Below are positions 1-8,892 of a DNA stretch of 64,000 nt, one piece after another. Below the pieces are notes generated by a model. That model had not been told where the DNA came from and searched no databases. It was given only the letters and a program-made list of their open reading frames with translations. The DNA lies in contig CABJAV010000002.1 of NCBI GenBank assembly GCA_902363675.1, positions 311,583 through 375,582 of the forward strand. The letters are read 5' to 3'. Numbering within the stretch: the stretch's first letter is position 1; every line of letters begins with the position of its first letter. The translations under genes and the position numbers were made by a program. This DNA comes from Lachnospiraceae bacterium. Lineage in GTDB: Bacteria > Bacillota > Clostridia > Lachnospirales > Lachnospiraceae.

Positions 1-1602
1 ATTGCGTTAGAGTTCAATTATATTTGTGAGCCGGAAGAAAAAGTTGATGTGATTGCAGAACTTCTCAAAGAAGATGAGGAAGATCCAAAGGATCTTGTTC
101 CACGTCCACCTGTAGTCTGTGTTATGGGTCATGTTGATCATGGTAAAACATCTCTGTTGGATGCAATCCGTTCCACACGTGTGACAGACCGTGAGGCTGG
201 TGGTATCACACAGCACATTGGTGCATCTGTTGTATCAATCAACGGACAGAATATCACATTCCTGGATACTCCGGGACATGAGGCGTTTACTGCAATGCGT
301 ATGCGTGGTGCAAATTCTACAGATATCGCAATTCTTGTTGTAGCTGCAGATGACGGTGTTATGCCACAGACTGTAGAGGCGATCAACCATGCGAAAGCAG
401 CTGGAGTAGAAATCATTGTTGCCGTCAACAAGATCGATAAGCCAAGTGCCAATATTGAAAAAGTTAAGCAGGAATTATCCGAGTATGAACTGATTCCGGA
501 AGACTGGGGAGGAAGCACGATTTTTTGTCCGGTTTCTGCACATACCAAAGAAGGTATTGATAATCTTCTGGAGATGATTCTTCTTACCGCTGAAGTATTG
601 GAACTGAAGGCAAATCCGAACCGTAATGCAAGAGGCCTTGTTATTGAGGCACAGCTGGATAAGGGACGCGGTGCAGTTGCGACAGTTCTTGTACAGAAAG
701 GTACACTTCACGTAGGAGATTCCATCGCGTGCGGAAGCAGCTATGGTAAAGTACGTGCAATGATCGATGACAAGGGACAGCGTGTGAAGAAAGCAATTCC
801 TTCTACGCCAGTTGAAATCCTTGGTCTGAATAGTGTTCCGGCGGCAGGCGAGACATTTGTTGTCTGCGATTCTGATAAGGAAGCTAAGGCATTTGCTGAC
901 ACTTATATTTCAGAAGAAAAGAATCGACTGATTGAAGATACAAAAGCAAAGATGTCACTGGATGATCTGTTCTCACAGATTCAGTCTGGTAATATGAAAG
1001 AATTAGATATTATTGTAAAAGCCGATGTACAGGGATCCGTTGAGGCAGTAAAACAGTCACTTGTCAAACTGTCCAATGAGGAAGTTGTCGTTAAAGTGAT
1101 TCATGGTGGTGTTGGTGCCATCAACGAATCTGATGTTATCCTTGCATCTGCATCTAATGCAATCATTATCGGATTTAATGTCCGTCCGGATCCAATTGCA
1201 AAGGTTACAGCAGATAATGAGGGCGTAGATATCCGACTTTACAAGGTTATTTACAATGCAATTGAAGATGTAGAAGCAGCTATGAAGGGTATGTTAGATC
1301 CGGTATTCGAAGAAAAGGTAATCGGTCACGCAGAAATCCGTCAGATTTTCAAGGCTTCTGGTGTTGGAAATATTGCAGGTTCTTACGTGCTTGACGGTGT
1401 GATGGAAAGAGGCTGTCGTGTACGTATTTCACGTGAAGGAAACCAGATCTTTGAAGGTGATCTTGCGTCACTCAAGCGTTTCAAGGATGATGTTAAGGAA
1501 GTTAAGACAGGATTCGAGTGTGGTCTTGTATTCGACGGATTTAACGATATTCAGGAATTTGATCAGGTAGAAGCATATAAGATGGTAGAAGTACCAAGAT
1601 AG
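1..1602 (+). CDS. infB: Translation initiation factor IF-2, C-terminal part (gene enters from the left)
   Basis: IF-2 is the GTPase that brings initiator fMet-tRNA to the 30S subunit and promotes 70S joining. The reading frame is open from base 1, so the N-terminal extension lies outside the window and about 533 residues are visible. The G domain is complete: G1 GHVDHGKT begins at base 127, followed by GGITQH (G2), DTPGHEAF (G3), NKID (G4) and SAHTKEG (G5). The beta-barrel and fMet-tRNA-binding C-terminal domains follow. rbfA starts 8 bases after the stop, the classic order of the nusA-infB operon, so this is the upstream end of a transcript running to ribF. Confidence 0.98.
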   Translation: MALEFNYICEPEEKVDVIAELLKEDEEDPKDLVPRPPVVCVMGHVDHGKTSLLDAIRSTRVTDREAGGITQHIGASVVSINGQNITFLDTPGHEAFTAMRMRGANSTDIAILVVAADDGVMPQTVEAINHAKAAGVEIIVAVNKIDKPSANIEKVKQELSEYELIPEDWGGSTIFCPVSAHTKEGIDNLLEMILLTAEVLELKANPNRNARGLVIEAQLDKGRGAVATVLVQKGTLHVGDSIACGSSYGKVRAMIDDKGQRVKKAIPSTPVEILGLNSVPAAGETFVVCDSDKEAKAFADTYISEEKNRLIEDTKAKMSLDDLFSQIQSGNMKELDIIVKADVQGSVEAVKQSLVKLSNEEVVVKVIHGGVGAINESDVILASASNAIIIGFNVRPDPIAKVTADNEGVDIRLYKVIYNAIEDVEAAMKGMLDPVFEEKVIGHAEIRQIFKASGVGNIAGSYVLDGVMERGCRVRISREGNQIFEGDLASLKRFKDDVKEVKTGFECGLVFDGFNDIQEFDQVEAYKMVEVPR

Positions 1603-1610
1603 GATATAGA

Positions 1611-1991
1611 ATGAGAAAAAACAGTATTAAAAATATTCGTATCAATGAAGAAGTGATGCGTGAACTGTCCAATATCATCCGTGGAGAAATCAAGGATCCG
1701 AGAATTAATCCTATGACCAGTGTAGTGGCTGTAGAGGTTGCTCCGGATCTGAAGACTGCAAAAGCATATATCAGTGTCCTTGGCGATGAACAATCGCAGA
1801 AGGACACACTTGCAGGCCTTCGTTCCGCAGAGGGATTTATTCGTGTGAAACTTGCTAAATCCATTAATCTTCGCAATACACCGGAGATTAAATTTGTATT
1901 GGATCAGTCAATTGAATATGGAATTCGTATGTCAAAGATGATTGATGATGTTACAAAGAATCAGAAGGAGTCTGCCGATGAAGAAGCTTGA
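1611..1991 (+). CDS. rbfA: 30S ribosome-binding factor A
   Basis: 126 residues, normal for RbfA, a KH-like cold-shock maturation factor that binds the 30S subunit near the 5' end of 16S rRNA. Family hallmarks are the INPMTSVVAVEV strand followed by DLKTAKAYISV, and the later PEIKFVLDQSIEYG segment. It sits between infB (8-base gap) and nrnA, whose start lies 14 bases inside the rbfA end, suggesting translational coupling. The acidic C-terminal tail is typical and probably disordered. Confidence 0.97.
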   Translation: MRKNSIKNIRINEEVMRELSNIIRGEIKDPRINPMTSVVAVEVAPDLKTAKAYISVLGDEQSQKDTLAGLRSAEGFIRVKLAKSINLRNTPEIKFVLDQSIEYGIRMSKMIDDVTKNQKESADEEA

Positions 1992-2925
1992 TGCTGTATT
2001 GGAAAATAAACATTTGATAGGCATCGCCGGACATGTGCGTCCGGATGGAGATTGTGTCGGTTCCACACTTGCAGTCTATAATTACATTCGCACCTATTAT
2101 CCGGATGCGGATGTAAGACTGTATTTGGAACCGATTCCAAATATTTTTAAGTTTTTACGCTATTCCGAGGAGATTAAAAGCGAATATACAGATGAAGATA
2201 TTTTTGATCTGTTTATAGCACTTGACTGTGGAGATACCGGAAGACTTGGAAATGCAGCAAAATATTTTGAAAGTGCAAAACACACGTATTGTGTGGATCA
2301 TCATGTAAGCAATCAGGCGTTTGCAGAGGAAAATTACATTTTTCCGGAAGCAAGTTCTACCTGTGAGCTTGTATATGAACTGATGGATGCACAGAAAGTG
2401 ACAAAAGAGATTGCAGAGTGTCTCTATACAGGAATGGTACATGATACCGGAGTCTTTCAGTACAGCTGCACCTCGGCGAAGACTATGAATATTGCAGGTA
2501 TTCTGATGGAAAAAGGAATCGACTTTTCCAAAATTGTGGATGAAACTTTTTATACAAAGACATATAATCAGAACCGTGTCATGGGACAGGCTTTATTGGA
2601 CAGCCGGCTTTATCTGAATGATCAATGTATCGTCAGTGTGATTACACAGAAACAGATGAAACAATTTGATGTTCTTCCAAAGCACTTAGATGGCATTGTT
2701 AATCAGCTGCGTGTGACAAAAGATGTAAAACTTGCTGTATTTATTTACGAAAATGAGGATGGAAGTTTTAAAGTAAGTCTCCGGGTAAACGGAAACTTTG
2801 ATGCGGCTTCTCTTGCAATGCATTTCGGAGGTGGCGGACATGTGAAAGCTGCCGGCTGCACCATGTACGGTACGCAGGAACAGGTGGTTTCCACGTTACT
2901 GGAAGAAGTGGAAAAGAGATTGTAG
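1978..2925 (+). CDS. nrnA: DHH/DHHA1 phosphoesterase, nanoRNase/pAp phosphatase
   Basis: 315 residues. Members degrade 2-5-mer RNAs, 3',5'-pAp and, in some lineages, linear dinucleotides from c-di-AMP. Mn-binding motifs are visible: HVRPDGDCVGS (H19, D23, D25), DCGD at about 83-86 and the signature DHH at 107-109. The DHHA1 substrate motif GGGGHVKAAG is near the C-terminus. The start at 1978 was preferred over an upstream in-frame ATG at 1942 because AAGGAG at 1965-1970 lies 7 bases ahead and the protein then begins like its homologues. It overlaps rbfA by 14 bases. NrnA versus a GdpP-like pApA specificity cannot be told from sequence. Confidence 0.93.
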   Translation: MKKLDAVLENKHLIGIAGHVRPDGDCVGSTLAVYNYIRTYYPDADVRLYLEPIPNIFKFLRYSEEIKSEYTDEDIFDLFIALDCGDTGRLGNAAKYFESAKHTYCVDHHVSNQAFAEENYIFPEASSTCELVYELMDAQKVTKEIAECLYTGMVHDTGVFQYSCTSAKTMNIAGILMEKGIDFSKIVDETFYTKTYNQNRVMGQALLDSRLYLNDQCIVSVITQKQMKQFDVLPKHLDGIVNQLRVTKDVKLAVFIYENEDGSFKVSLRVNGNFDAASLAMHFGGGGHVKAAGCTMYGTQEQVVSTLLEEVEKRL

Positions 2926-2932
2926 GTAGACA

Positions 2933-3826
2933 ATGATTAACGGAATTGTAAATGTTTATAAAGAAAGCGGATTTACCAGTTTTGATGTGGTGGCTAAAAT
3001 GCGTGGCATTTTTCATCAGAAAAAAATTGGACATACCGGAACCCTTGATCCGGACGCACAGGGAGTATTACCTGTGTGTCTGGGGCGGGCAACAAAAGTG
3101 TGTGATCTTCTGACGGACAAAGACAAAGAATACGAAGCTGTAATGCTTTTAGGAATGACGACAGATACACAGGATGTATCAGGAAACGTTTTGAGCCGAC
3201 AGGAAGTCACTGTGTCAGAAGATGCGGTAAAAACAGTAATCGCTTCCTTTGAGGGAGAATATATGCAGATTCCACCGATGTATTCCGCATTGAAAGTCAA
3301 CGGACAGAAACTATGCGATCTCGCACGCAAAGGAATTGAAGTGGAACGCAAGGCGCGACCGGTGACGATACATAAAATTCAAATCTTAGAAATCAATCTG
3401 CCGAGAGTCTGCATGAGAGTGGAGTGTTCAAAAGGCACATATATCCGCACGCTTTGTCAGGATATTGGAGAAAAGCTGGGATGCGGAGCCTGCATGGAAA
3501 GTCTTCTTCGAACAAGAGTCAGTGAGTTTCGACTGGATGGTGCGCTTCGCCTGCAACAGATTGAAGAACTGGTACAGCAGGAAGATTTTTCTTTTGTACA
3601 GTCAGTCGACTCTGTTTTTATGCAGTATGATTTTGCACAGGTAATGGAGACTGCTAAAAAAATGGTGGAGAACGGCAATCGGATTCCGAAGGAAATGATT
3701 TGTAATATGTGTCAGGAAAAAGAACAGAAATGCATTCGTTTGTATGACTGGGAGGACCGGTTTATCGGGCTGTATGCCTATATGCCGCAGGAACAGGATT
3801 TTAAACCAATAAAATTATTTATTTAA
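2933..3826 (+). CDS. truB: tRNA pseudouridine(55) synthase
   Basis: 297 residues. TruB isomerises U55 in the T-loop of nearly all tRNAs. The catalytic motif GTLDPDAQG holds the active-site Asp at residue 39, preceded by the conserved HTG. The YKESGFTS N-terminal motif and the KGTYIRTLCQDIG motif II are both present. It starts 7 bases after nrnA and is followed 9 bases later by ribF, the usual order in Firmicutes. Nothing is unusual in length or motifs. Confidence 0.97.
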   Translation: MINGIVNVYKESGFTSFDVVAKMRGIFHQKKIGHTGTLDPDAQGVLPVCLGRATKVCDLLTDKDKEYEAVMLLGMTTDTQDVSGNVLSRQEVTVSEDAVKTVIASFEGEYMQIPPMYSALKVNGQKLCDLARKGIEVERKARPVTIHKIQILEINLPRVCMRVECSKGTYIRTLCQDIGEKLGCGACMESLLRTRVSEFRLDGALRLQQIEELVQQEDFSFVQSVDSVFMQYDFAQVMETAKKMVENGNRIPKEMICNMCQEKEQKCIRLYDWEDRFIGLYAYMPQEQDFKPIKLFI

Positions 3827-3835
3827 TAAAAAGAT

Positions 3836-4792
3836 ATGCAGTATATAACCAATACACTTGAATTTAAAATTGAAGAAAGTACAGTAATTTCATTAGGAAA
3901 ATTTGACGGTCTGCATCGTGGTCATGAGCTGCTGATGAAAAATCTCATGCAAAAGAAGCAGGAGCATGGTTATCAGGCAGTGGTGTTTACTTTTGACATT
4001 CCGCCTCGTGCTGAGGTTGCGGATGTGGAGGCACATGTACTTACTACGAATGAAGAAAAACGGTGGATTTTTGAACATACCGGAATTGACTATCTGATCG
4101 AATGTCCTTTTACACAGGAAATTATGCATATGCCTCCAGAAGAGTTTGTACGCTGGATGGTAGAAGCATTGCATGTGAAATGTTTTGTTGTGGGAAAGGA
4201 CTTTCATTTTGGATATCAGCGCAAAGGAGATTATCAGGTTTTACAGCAGCATGCAAAAACTTATGGTTACGAAGTTGTAGTTCTTGATAAAATGCAGGAG
4301 TATGGAAGAGATATCAGCAGTACGTTTATCCGGGAAGAAATTGCTTGTGGAAATATAGAAAAAGCAAATGAACTGCTTGGCTATTCTTTTTTTGCAAAAG
4401 CAAAAATCATTCATGGAAAGCAGCTTGGCAGGACGATTGGGATTCCAACGATCAACATGGAACTTCCGAAAGAAAAACTGTTACCACCGAGAGGCGTGTA
4501 TGCCACAAAAGTATGGATTGATCATAAGTGGTACGCGGGAGTTACCAATGTCGGCTGTAAACCTACGGTAAGCAATACGGGGAAAGTTGGAGTGGAAACC
4601 AATATTCTGAACTTTGAGGCTGACTTATATGGCAAAGATTTGGAAGTCTTTTTTCTGCATTTTATACGCCCGGAGAAGAAATTTGATTCGGTGGAATCAT
4701 TAAAAGAGCAGATAGAACGCGATGTACAGACCAGCCGGGAGTATTTTGAAAAGAATATTCTGCTGTATGATGAAAATATAAACAAAAGATAA
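3836..4792 (+). CDS. ribF: Bifunctional riboflavin kinase / FAD synthetase
   Basis: 318 residues, usual length. It converts riboflavin to FMN and FMN to FAD in the cytoplasm. The N-terminal FMN adenylyltransferase domain carries the nucleotidyltransferase signature GKFDGLHRGHELL, and the C-terminal flavokinase domain has the PRGVYATKVWID and GVTNVGCKPT segments. It is the last gene of the infB-ribF run; a strong promoter for the next gene starts within 30 bases of its stop. The product would feed the flavoproteins elsewhere in the window (RnfC, RnfD, RnfG, ApbE, BaiN-like). Confidence 0.97.
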   Translation: MQYITNTLEFKIEESTVISLGKFDGLHRGHELLMKNLMQKKQEHGYQAVVFTFDIPPRAEVADVEAHVLTTNEEKRWIFEHTGIDYLIECPFTQEIMHMPPEEFVRWMVEALHVKCFVVGKDFHFGYQRKGDYQVLQQHAKTYGYEVVVLDKMQEYGRDISSTFIREEIACGNIEKANELLGYSFFAKAKIIHGKQLGRTIGIPTINMELPKEKLLPPRGVYATKVWIDHKWYAGVTNVGCKPTVSNTGKVGVETNILNFEADLYGKDLEVFFLHFIRPEKKFDSVESLKEQIERDVQTSREYFEKNILLYDENINKR

Positions 4793-4793
4793 A

Positions 4794-4834
4794 TGTTACG
4801 AAAATATTACAGAAATAATTGACATTTCGTAACA
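4794..4834. promoter_or_regulatory. Inverted repeat and WalR-like box over the NlpC/P60 promoter
   Basis: TGTTACGAAA (4794-4803) and its exact reverse complement TTTCGTAACA (4825-4834) flank the -35 element. The left side also reads TGTTAC-N5-TATTAC (4794-4810), one base off the WalR/YycF consensus TGTWAH-N5-TGTWAH known from Bacillus and Staphylococcus. WalR controls peptidoglycan hydrolases there, which fits the gene behind it. The repeat is seen directly; the assignment to WalR is inference. Confidence 0.5.
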
Positions 4835-4847
4835 AAATTGTTATACT
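4819..4847 (+). promoter_or_regulatory. Strong sigma-A promoter of the NlpC/P60 gene
   Basis: TTGACA at 4819-4824, a 17-base spacer and TATACT at 4842-4847. This is close to the ideal housekeeping consensus. The leader to the start codon is about 55 bases. Confidence 0.85.
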
Positions 4848-4910
4848 CATAGCTGTTATACAGGAGACATATCGTTGATGTGTCTCTATGATTTTTGTAT
4901 GGAGGAATCT

Positions 4911-6110
4911 ATGAAGTTTAAGAATCTTATTCGCGCAGGAGTTCTTTTTGGAGTCGCTGCGATTATGGCTGGAACGATTGTTGTTTCATCTACACAGGAA
5001 AATCAGGACGATAGATCAGCGCAGAGTATGACAGAGGCGGGGCTTACCGCTGGCGTAACACAGGCTTTGAATGTAAATAATATGGAATCTGTTGATGTTA
5101 CGGCAGGCGTTTCCGATGTCCTTATGGATACAACGGATGTGGATGTAACGGATACCGGATTGAATGCGGTGGCAGCTGCGATGGAAGATACGACAACTGA
5201 TACAGCAGAAAATGCATCATATGAGGCTGATCAAGATGCAAAGAATGCCTCGGACGAAAAAAATATAGCCGAAATCTGTGGCTACACGAATCTCGGCATT
5301 GCGCAGGTAGACGGCTCTTTAAATGTTCGTAAAGGCGCAGGAACAGACAGTAAAGTGGTTGGCAAAATGTCAAATCATGATGCCTGTGAAATCCTTGGCG
5401 AAAAAGATGGATGGATCAAGATCAAATCTGGAAAAGTAAAAGGATATGTAAAAAGCGGATACCTGTTAAAGGGTGATGCTGCGCTTGCAATTGCAGAGAA
5501 GGAAGTAGAGACAGTTGCTACTGTTAATACTACAACTTTACGTGTAAGAGAAGATACATCGACAGATTCAGCGATAGTTTCTCTTGTCGGTGAAGGAGAA
5601 GATCTCGTCGTAGAGAAAATCGTGGATGACTGGTATAAAGTGGAAGTGGATGATCAGAAAGGATACATTTCCGGAGATTATATTACGATATCCCAGAAGC
5701 TTCCGACAGCATCTTCCGTGGAAGAATTAGAAAATGGAACAGGAATTTCAGATACGAGAGTATCACTTGTACAGTATGCATTACAATTTGTTGGAAACCG
5801 TTATGTCTGGGGAGGAACAAGCCTTACAAACGGAATTGACTGTTCAGGATTTACGATGCAGATTTATGCAAGATATGGAATTTCACTTCCACATCATGCA
5901 GCTTCACAGCCGGGATATGGTACAAGAATCAGCGCATCAGATGCGCAGCCGGGAGATTTGTTTTTCTATGGAAGTGGAAGCAGTATTGGCCATGTAGGCA
6001 TTTATATTGGCAACGGACAGATTGTCCATGCAAGTAACGCAAGAACAGGAATTAAGATTTCGAGCGCATATTATCGTACACCGATTTGCGTTGCTCGTTA
6101 TTTAAATTAA
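4911..6110 (+). CDS. Secreted NlpC/P60 peptidoglycan endopeptidase with two SH3b domains
   Basis: 399 residues. An N-terminal hydrophobic segment (about residues 8-27) serves as signal peptide or anchor. A low-complexity Thr/Asp-rich linker follows, then two bacterial SH3 repeats (about 125-190 and 200-260) and a C-terminal NlpC/P60 domain (about 285-399). The catalytic set is complete: Cys in DCSGF, His in GHVGIY and the third His in IVHAS. Such enzymes cut the D-Glu to diamino-acid bond of stem peptides outside the membrane. The start at 4911 was chosen for GGAGG at 4901-4905; an in-frame ATG at 4875 has no ribosome site and would spoil the signal peptide. It is a single-gene unit with its own promoter. 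Confidence 0.93.
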   Translation: MKFKNLIRAGVLFGVAAIMAGTIVVSSTQENQDDRSAQSMTEAGLTAGVTQALNVNNMESVDVTAGVSDVLMDTTDVDVTDTGLNAVAAAMEDTTTDTAENASYEADQDAKNASDEKNIAEICGYTNLGIAQVDGSLNVRKGAGTDSKVVGKMSNHDACEILGEKDGWIKIKSGKVKGYVKSGYLLKGDAALAIAEKEVETVATVNTTTLRVREDTSTDSAIVSLVGEGEDLVVEKIVDDWYKVEVDDQKGYISGDYITISQKLPTASSVEELENGTGISDTRVSLVQYALQFVGNRYVWGGTSLTNGIDCSGFTMQIYARYGISLPHHAASQPGYGTRISASDAQPGDLFFYGSGSSIGHVGIYIGNGQIVHASNARTGIKISSAYYRTPICVARYLN

Positions 6111-6117
6111 AAAGTTG

Positions 6118-6146
6118 TTTACAACATACCAAAGCTATGGTATATT
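6118..6146 (+). promoter_or_regulatory. Promoter of rpsO
   Basis: TTTACA at 6118-6123, a 17-base spacer and TATATT at 6141-6146, just after the NlpC/P60 stop codon. Transcription would begin near 6153 and give a structured leader of about 87 bases. Confidence 0.75.
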
Positions 6147-6160
6147 GTTTTAGTATGGTT

Positions 6161-6220
6161 TAGCCCATATTCGGTAGATGGACACTCCGACCTTTTACTG
6201 ATTATCGGGTATTATAAGAA
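6161..6220 (+). promoter_or_regulatory. Possible S15 autoregulatory leader
   Basis: The rpsO leader can form a short hairpin TCGG(6171-6174)/CCGA(6187-6190), enclosed by GCCC at 6162-6165 with GGGT at 6207-6210. Many bacteria autoregulate rpsO through leader RNAs that bind S15, with structures differing between lineages. I see a compact fold ahead of the ribosome site but cannot match it to a described class. Confidence 0.35.
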
Positions 6221-6239
6221 TATGAAGGAGGATCAACAA

Positions 6240-6506
6240 ATGATCGCAAAAGAAAAGAAACAGGCAATTATCGCTGAGTACGGCAGAACTCCAAATGACA
6301 CTGGATCTCCAGAAGTTCAGATCGCTGTATTAACCGCAAGAATCCAGGAGCTTACAGAGCATTTAAAGGCTAACCCAAAGGATCATCATTCCAGAAGAGG
6401 TATGCTTAAGATGATCGGTCAGAGACGTGGATTATTATCATACTTAAAGAATATCGATATTGAGAGATATCGTTCTTTAATCGAGCGTTTAGGTCTCAGA
6501 AAATAA
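6240..6506 (+). CDS. rpsO: 30S ribosomal protein S15
   Basis: 88 residues, the standard length. S15 is a primary binder of the central domain of 16S rRNA. The conserved [32 protein letters not shown] and LLSYLKN segments are all present. The start at 6240 follows AAGGAGG (6225-6231) by 8 bases; an in-frame ATG at 6222 overlaps that ribosome site and is not credible. The gene order rpsO-terminator-pnp is the same as in enterobacteria. Confidence 0.98.
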   Translation: MIAKEKKQAIIAEYGRTPNDTGSPEVQIAVLTARIQELTEHLKANPKDHHSRRGMLKMIGQRRGLLSYLKNIDIERYRSLIERLGLRK

Positions 6507-6534
6507 TTGTAATCGAAGAGCGGAGTGCTATATT
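6507..6534 (+). promoter_or_regulatory. Possible pnp promoter overlapping the rpsO terminator
   Basis: TTGTAA (6507-6512), 16 bases, TATATT (6529-6534). The -10 lies in the terminator loop, so initiation would begin near 6541 and produce an RNA starting just before the pnp leader hairpin. The -35 is only moderate, so this is tentative. Confidence 0.35.
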
Positions 6535-6548
6535 CCGCTCTTCTTTTT
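6515..6548 (+). terminator. Intrinsic terminator after rpsO
   Basis: Perfect 10-base stem GAAGAGCGGA (6515-6524) with TCCGCTCTTC (6534-6543), a 9-base loop and five T. It would stop or attenuate transcription into pnp. Confidence 0.85.
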
Positions 6549-6554
6549 ATTGTG

Positions 6555-6630
6555 TTGCAGGACTTTTTACCGGGACCACTGAAGAGCGCAGGAGTTGCCT
6601 GCTTTGTTCAGTAGTTTCGGGGTTCTGCAA
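6555..6630 (+). promoter_or_regulatory. Long leader hairpin of pnp
   Basis: The 5' leader folds into a long imperfect duplex. TTGCAGGAC (6555-6563) pairs with GTTCTGCAA (6622-6630) over 9 pairs. An internal bulge of six bases follows. CCGGGACCACTGAA (6570-6583) then pairs with TTCAGTAGTTTCGG (6607-6620) with one mismatch. The tip holds a GCAGG/CCTGC mini-hairpin. In Escherichia coli a leader duplex cut by RNase III mediates PNPase autoregulation; this has the same position and size, but the mechanism here is inferred. Confidence 0.6.
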
Positions 6631-6664
6631 GTTTGAAATAGTAAAACCGAAAAGGAGAAATGAC

Positions 6665-8758
6665 ATGTACAAAAGTTATTCAATGGAACTTGCCGGCAGA
6701 ACACTTACGGTAGATATCGGAAGAGTTTGTGCACAGGCAAACGGTGCTGCACTTTTGAAATATGGGGAGACAACTGTTCTTTCCACAGCTACAGCATCCG
6801 ATAAACCAAGAGATGGTATTGATTTCTTTCCGCTCAGCGTTGAGTTTGAGGAAAAGATGTATGCAGTTGGAAAAATCCCGGGAGGATTTAACAAGCGTGA
6901 GGGTAAGGCTTCTGAGAACTCTATTCTTACTGCGCGTGTAATCGACCGCCCGATGAGACCATTGTTCCCAAAGGATTATCGTAATGATGTGACTTTGAAC
7001 AATATGGTTATGTCGGTTGATCCACAGTGCCGTCCGGAGTTGGTTGCAATGATCGGATCCGCACTTGCTACAACGATTTCTGATATTCCATTTGATGGTC
7101 CTTGTGCAATGACACAGATGGGAATGAAAGATGGGGAGTTTATCGTAAACCCTTCACAGAAAGAGTGGGATGAGGGAGATCTTAAGCTTACGGTTGCATC
7201 TACTGCAACAAAGGTTATTATGATTGAGGCTGGAGCTAATGAGATTCCGGAAGCAAAAATGATTGAGGCTATTTACAAATGTCATGAAGTCAATCAGACA
7301 ATTATTGCTTTTATGAATAAAATTCGTGAAGAAATCGGCAAGCCAAAACATGAATATACAAGCTGTGCAATTCCGGAAGAGATGTTTGCGGCAATGAGAG
7401 AAATCGTTACACCGGAACAGATGGAAGAAGCTGTATTTACCGATGAAAAACAGGTAAGGGAAGAGAATATCCGTCAGATTACAGAGAAGTTTGAAGAAGC
7501 ATTTGCAGAGAATGAAGAGTGGCTCGCAGTATTGGGCGAGGCTGTTTATCAGTATCAGAAGAAGACAGTCCGCAAGATGATTTTGAAAGATCATAAGCGT
7601 CCGGATGGACGAGCTATCGATCAGATTCGTCCGCTTGCTGCAGAAGTAGATCTGATTCCTCGTGTACATGGATCTGCAATGTTCACACGTGGACAGACAC
7701 AGATTTGTGATGTTGTAACACTTGCACCTCTTTCAGAAGTTCAGAAGATCGATGGTCTTGATGAGAACGTGACAACAAAGAGATATATGCATCATTATAA
7801 TTTCCCGTCCTATTCGGTAGGAGAGACAAAGCCTAGCCGTGGACCTGGACGTCGTGAGATTGGACATGGAGCTTTGGCTGAGAGAGCACTTGTTCCAGTA
7901 CTTCCTTCTGTTGACGAGTTCCCATATGCAATCCGTGCTGTGTCCGAGACTTTTGAATCCAACGGATCTACATCCATGGCTTCTACTTGTGCATCCTGTA
8001 TGTCACTGATGGCAGCTGGTGTACCAATTAAGAAGATGGTAGCTGGTATTTCCTGCGGTCTTGTGACAGGAGATACAGATGATGATTATTTAGTACTTAC
8101 TGATATTCAGGGACTGGAAGATTTCTTCGGAGATATGGATTTTAAGGTGACAGGTACACATGATGGTATCACTGCAATTCAGATGGATATTAAAATTCAT
8201 GGTCTGACTCGACCAATCGTAGAGGAAGCAATTGCGCGTACAAGAGAAGCAAGAGTTTATATTATGGATGAAGTAATGAGCAAAGCAATCGCTGAGCCAC
8301 GTAAAGAAGTAAATGAGTGGGCTCCAAAGATAGAGCAGATTACGATTGATCCAAATAAGATCGGTGATGTTGTAGGACAGAAGGGTAAAACTATTAACGA
8401 GATTATTGCCCGTACCGGAGTTAAGATTGATATCACAGATGAGGGTGCTGTATCTGTTTGCGGAACAGACAAAACAGCTATCGCAAAAGCAATTGATATG
8501 ATTAAGATCATTACAACTGATTTTGCTGAAGGACAGATCCTTACAGGAACTGTTGTTAGCATTAAAGAATTTGGAGCGTTTCTTGAGTTTGCTCCAGGCA
8601 AAGAGGGAATGGTTCATATTTCCAAGATTGCAAAAGAAAGAATCAATCATGTAGAAGATGTATTAACTTTAGGTGATAAAGTTAAGGTTGTATGTCTTGG
8701 CAAGGACAAGATGGGAAGAATCAGTTTTTCAATCAAGGATGTTCCGGAAAACGCATAA
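6665..8758 (+). CDS. pnp: Polyribonucleotide nucleotidyltransferase (PNPase)
   Basis: 697 residues, full length. PNPase is the trimeric phosphorolytic 3'-5' exoribonuclease of RNA decay. Domains in order: first RNase PH core, all-alpha linker, second RNase PH core (with the FTRGQTQ and GHGALAERAL segments), KH domain (DPNKIGDVVGQKGKTINEI) and C-terminal S1 domain (GTVVSIKEFGAFLEF). The start at 6665 has AAGGAG 7 bases upstream. It is followed by its own terminator and so forms a unit with rpsO. Confidence 0.98.
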   Translation: MYKSYSMELAGRTLTVDIGRVCAQANGAALLKYGETTVLSTATASDKPRDGIDFFPLSVEFEEKMYAVGKIPGGFNKREGKASENSILTARVIDRPMRPLFPKDYRNDVTLNNMVMSVDPQCRPELVAMIGSALATTISDIPFDGPCAMTQMGMKDGEFIVNPSQKEWDEGDLKLTVASTATKVIMIEAGANEIPEAKMIEAIYKCHEVNQTIIAFMNKIREEIGKPKHEYTSCAIPEEMFAAMREIVTPEQMEEAVFTDEKQVREENIRQITEKFEEAFAENEEWLAVLGEAVYQYQKKTVRKMILKDHKRPDGRAIDQIRPLAAEVDLIPRVHGSAMFTRGQTQICDVVTLAPLSEVQKIDGLDENVTTKRYMHHYNFPSYSVGETKPSRGPGRREIGHGALAERALVPVLPSVDEFPYAIRAVSETFESNGSTSMASTCASCMSLMAAGVPIKKMVAGISCGLVTGDTDDDYLVLTDIQGLEDFFGDMDFKVTGTHDGITAIQMDIKIHGLTRPIVEEAIARTREARVYIMDEVMSKAIAEPRKEVNEWAPKIEQITIDPNKIGDVVGQKGKTINEIIARTGVKIDITDEGAVSVCGTDKTAIAKAIDMIKIITTDFAEGQILTGTVVSIKEFGAFLEFAPGKEGMVHISKIAKERINHVEDVLTLGDKVKVVCLGKDKMGRISFSIKDVPENA

Positions 8759-8772
8759 TTGGTATGGAATTG

Positions 8773-8807
8773 AAAAAAGCTGTGCGCGTAAGCGTACAGC
8801 TTTTTTT
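8773..8807 (+). terminator. Intrinsic terminator after pnp
   Basis: AGCTGTGCGC (8778-8787) pairs with GCGTACAGCT (8792-8801) around a GTAA loop, extended by flanking A/T pairs and ending in seven T. Confidence 0.9.
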
Positions 8808-8892
8808 ATTGTATAGGAAATTCCATATTCACTGACAAAGGAGAAATGACATATGATATGATAGAAACTATGAAAAATGGATATGAATAAGA

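Noticed and set aside
8090..8650. 186-codon minus-strand frame
   Set aside because: Antisense to the PNPase core, KH and S1 domains.
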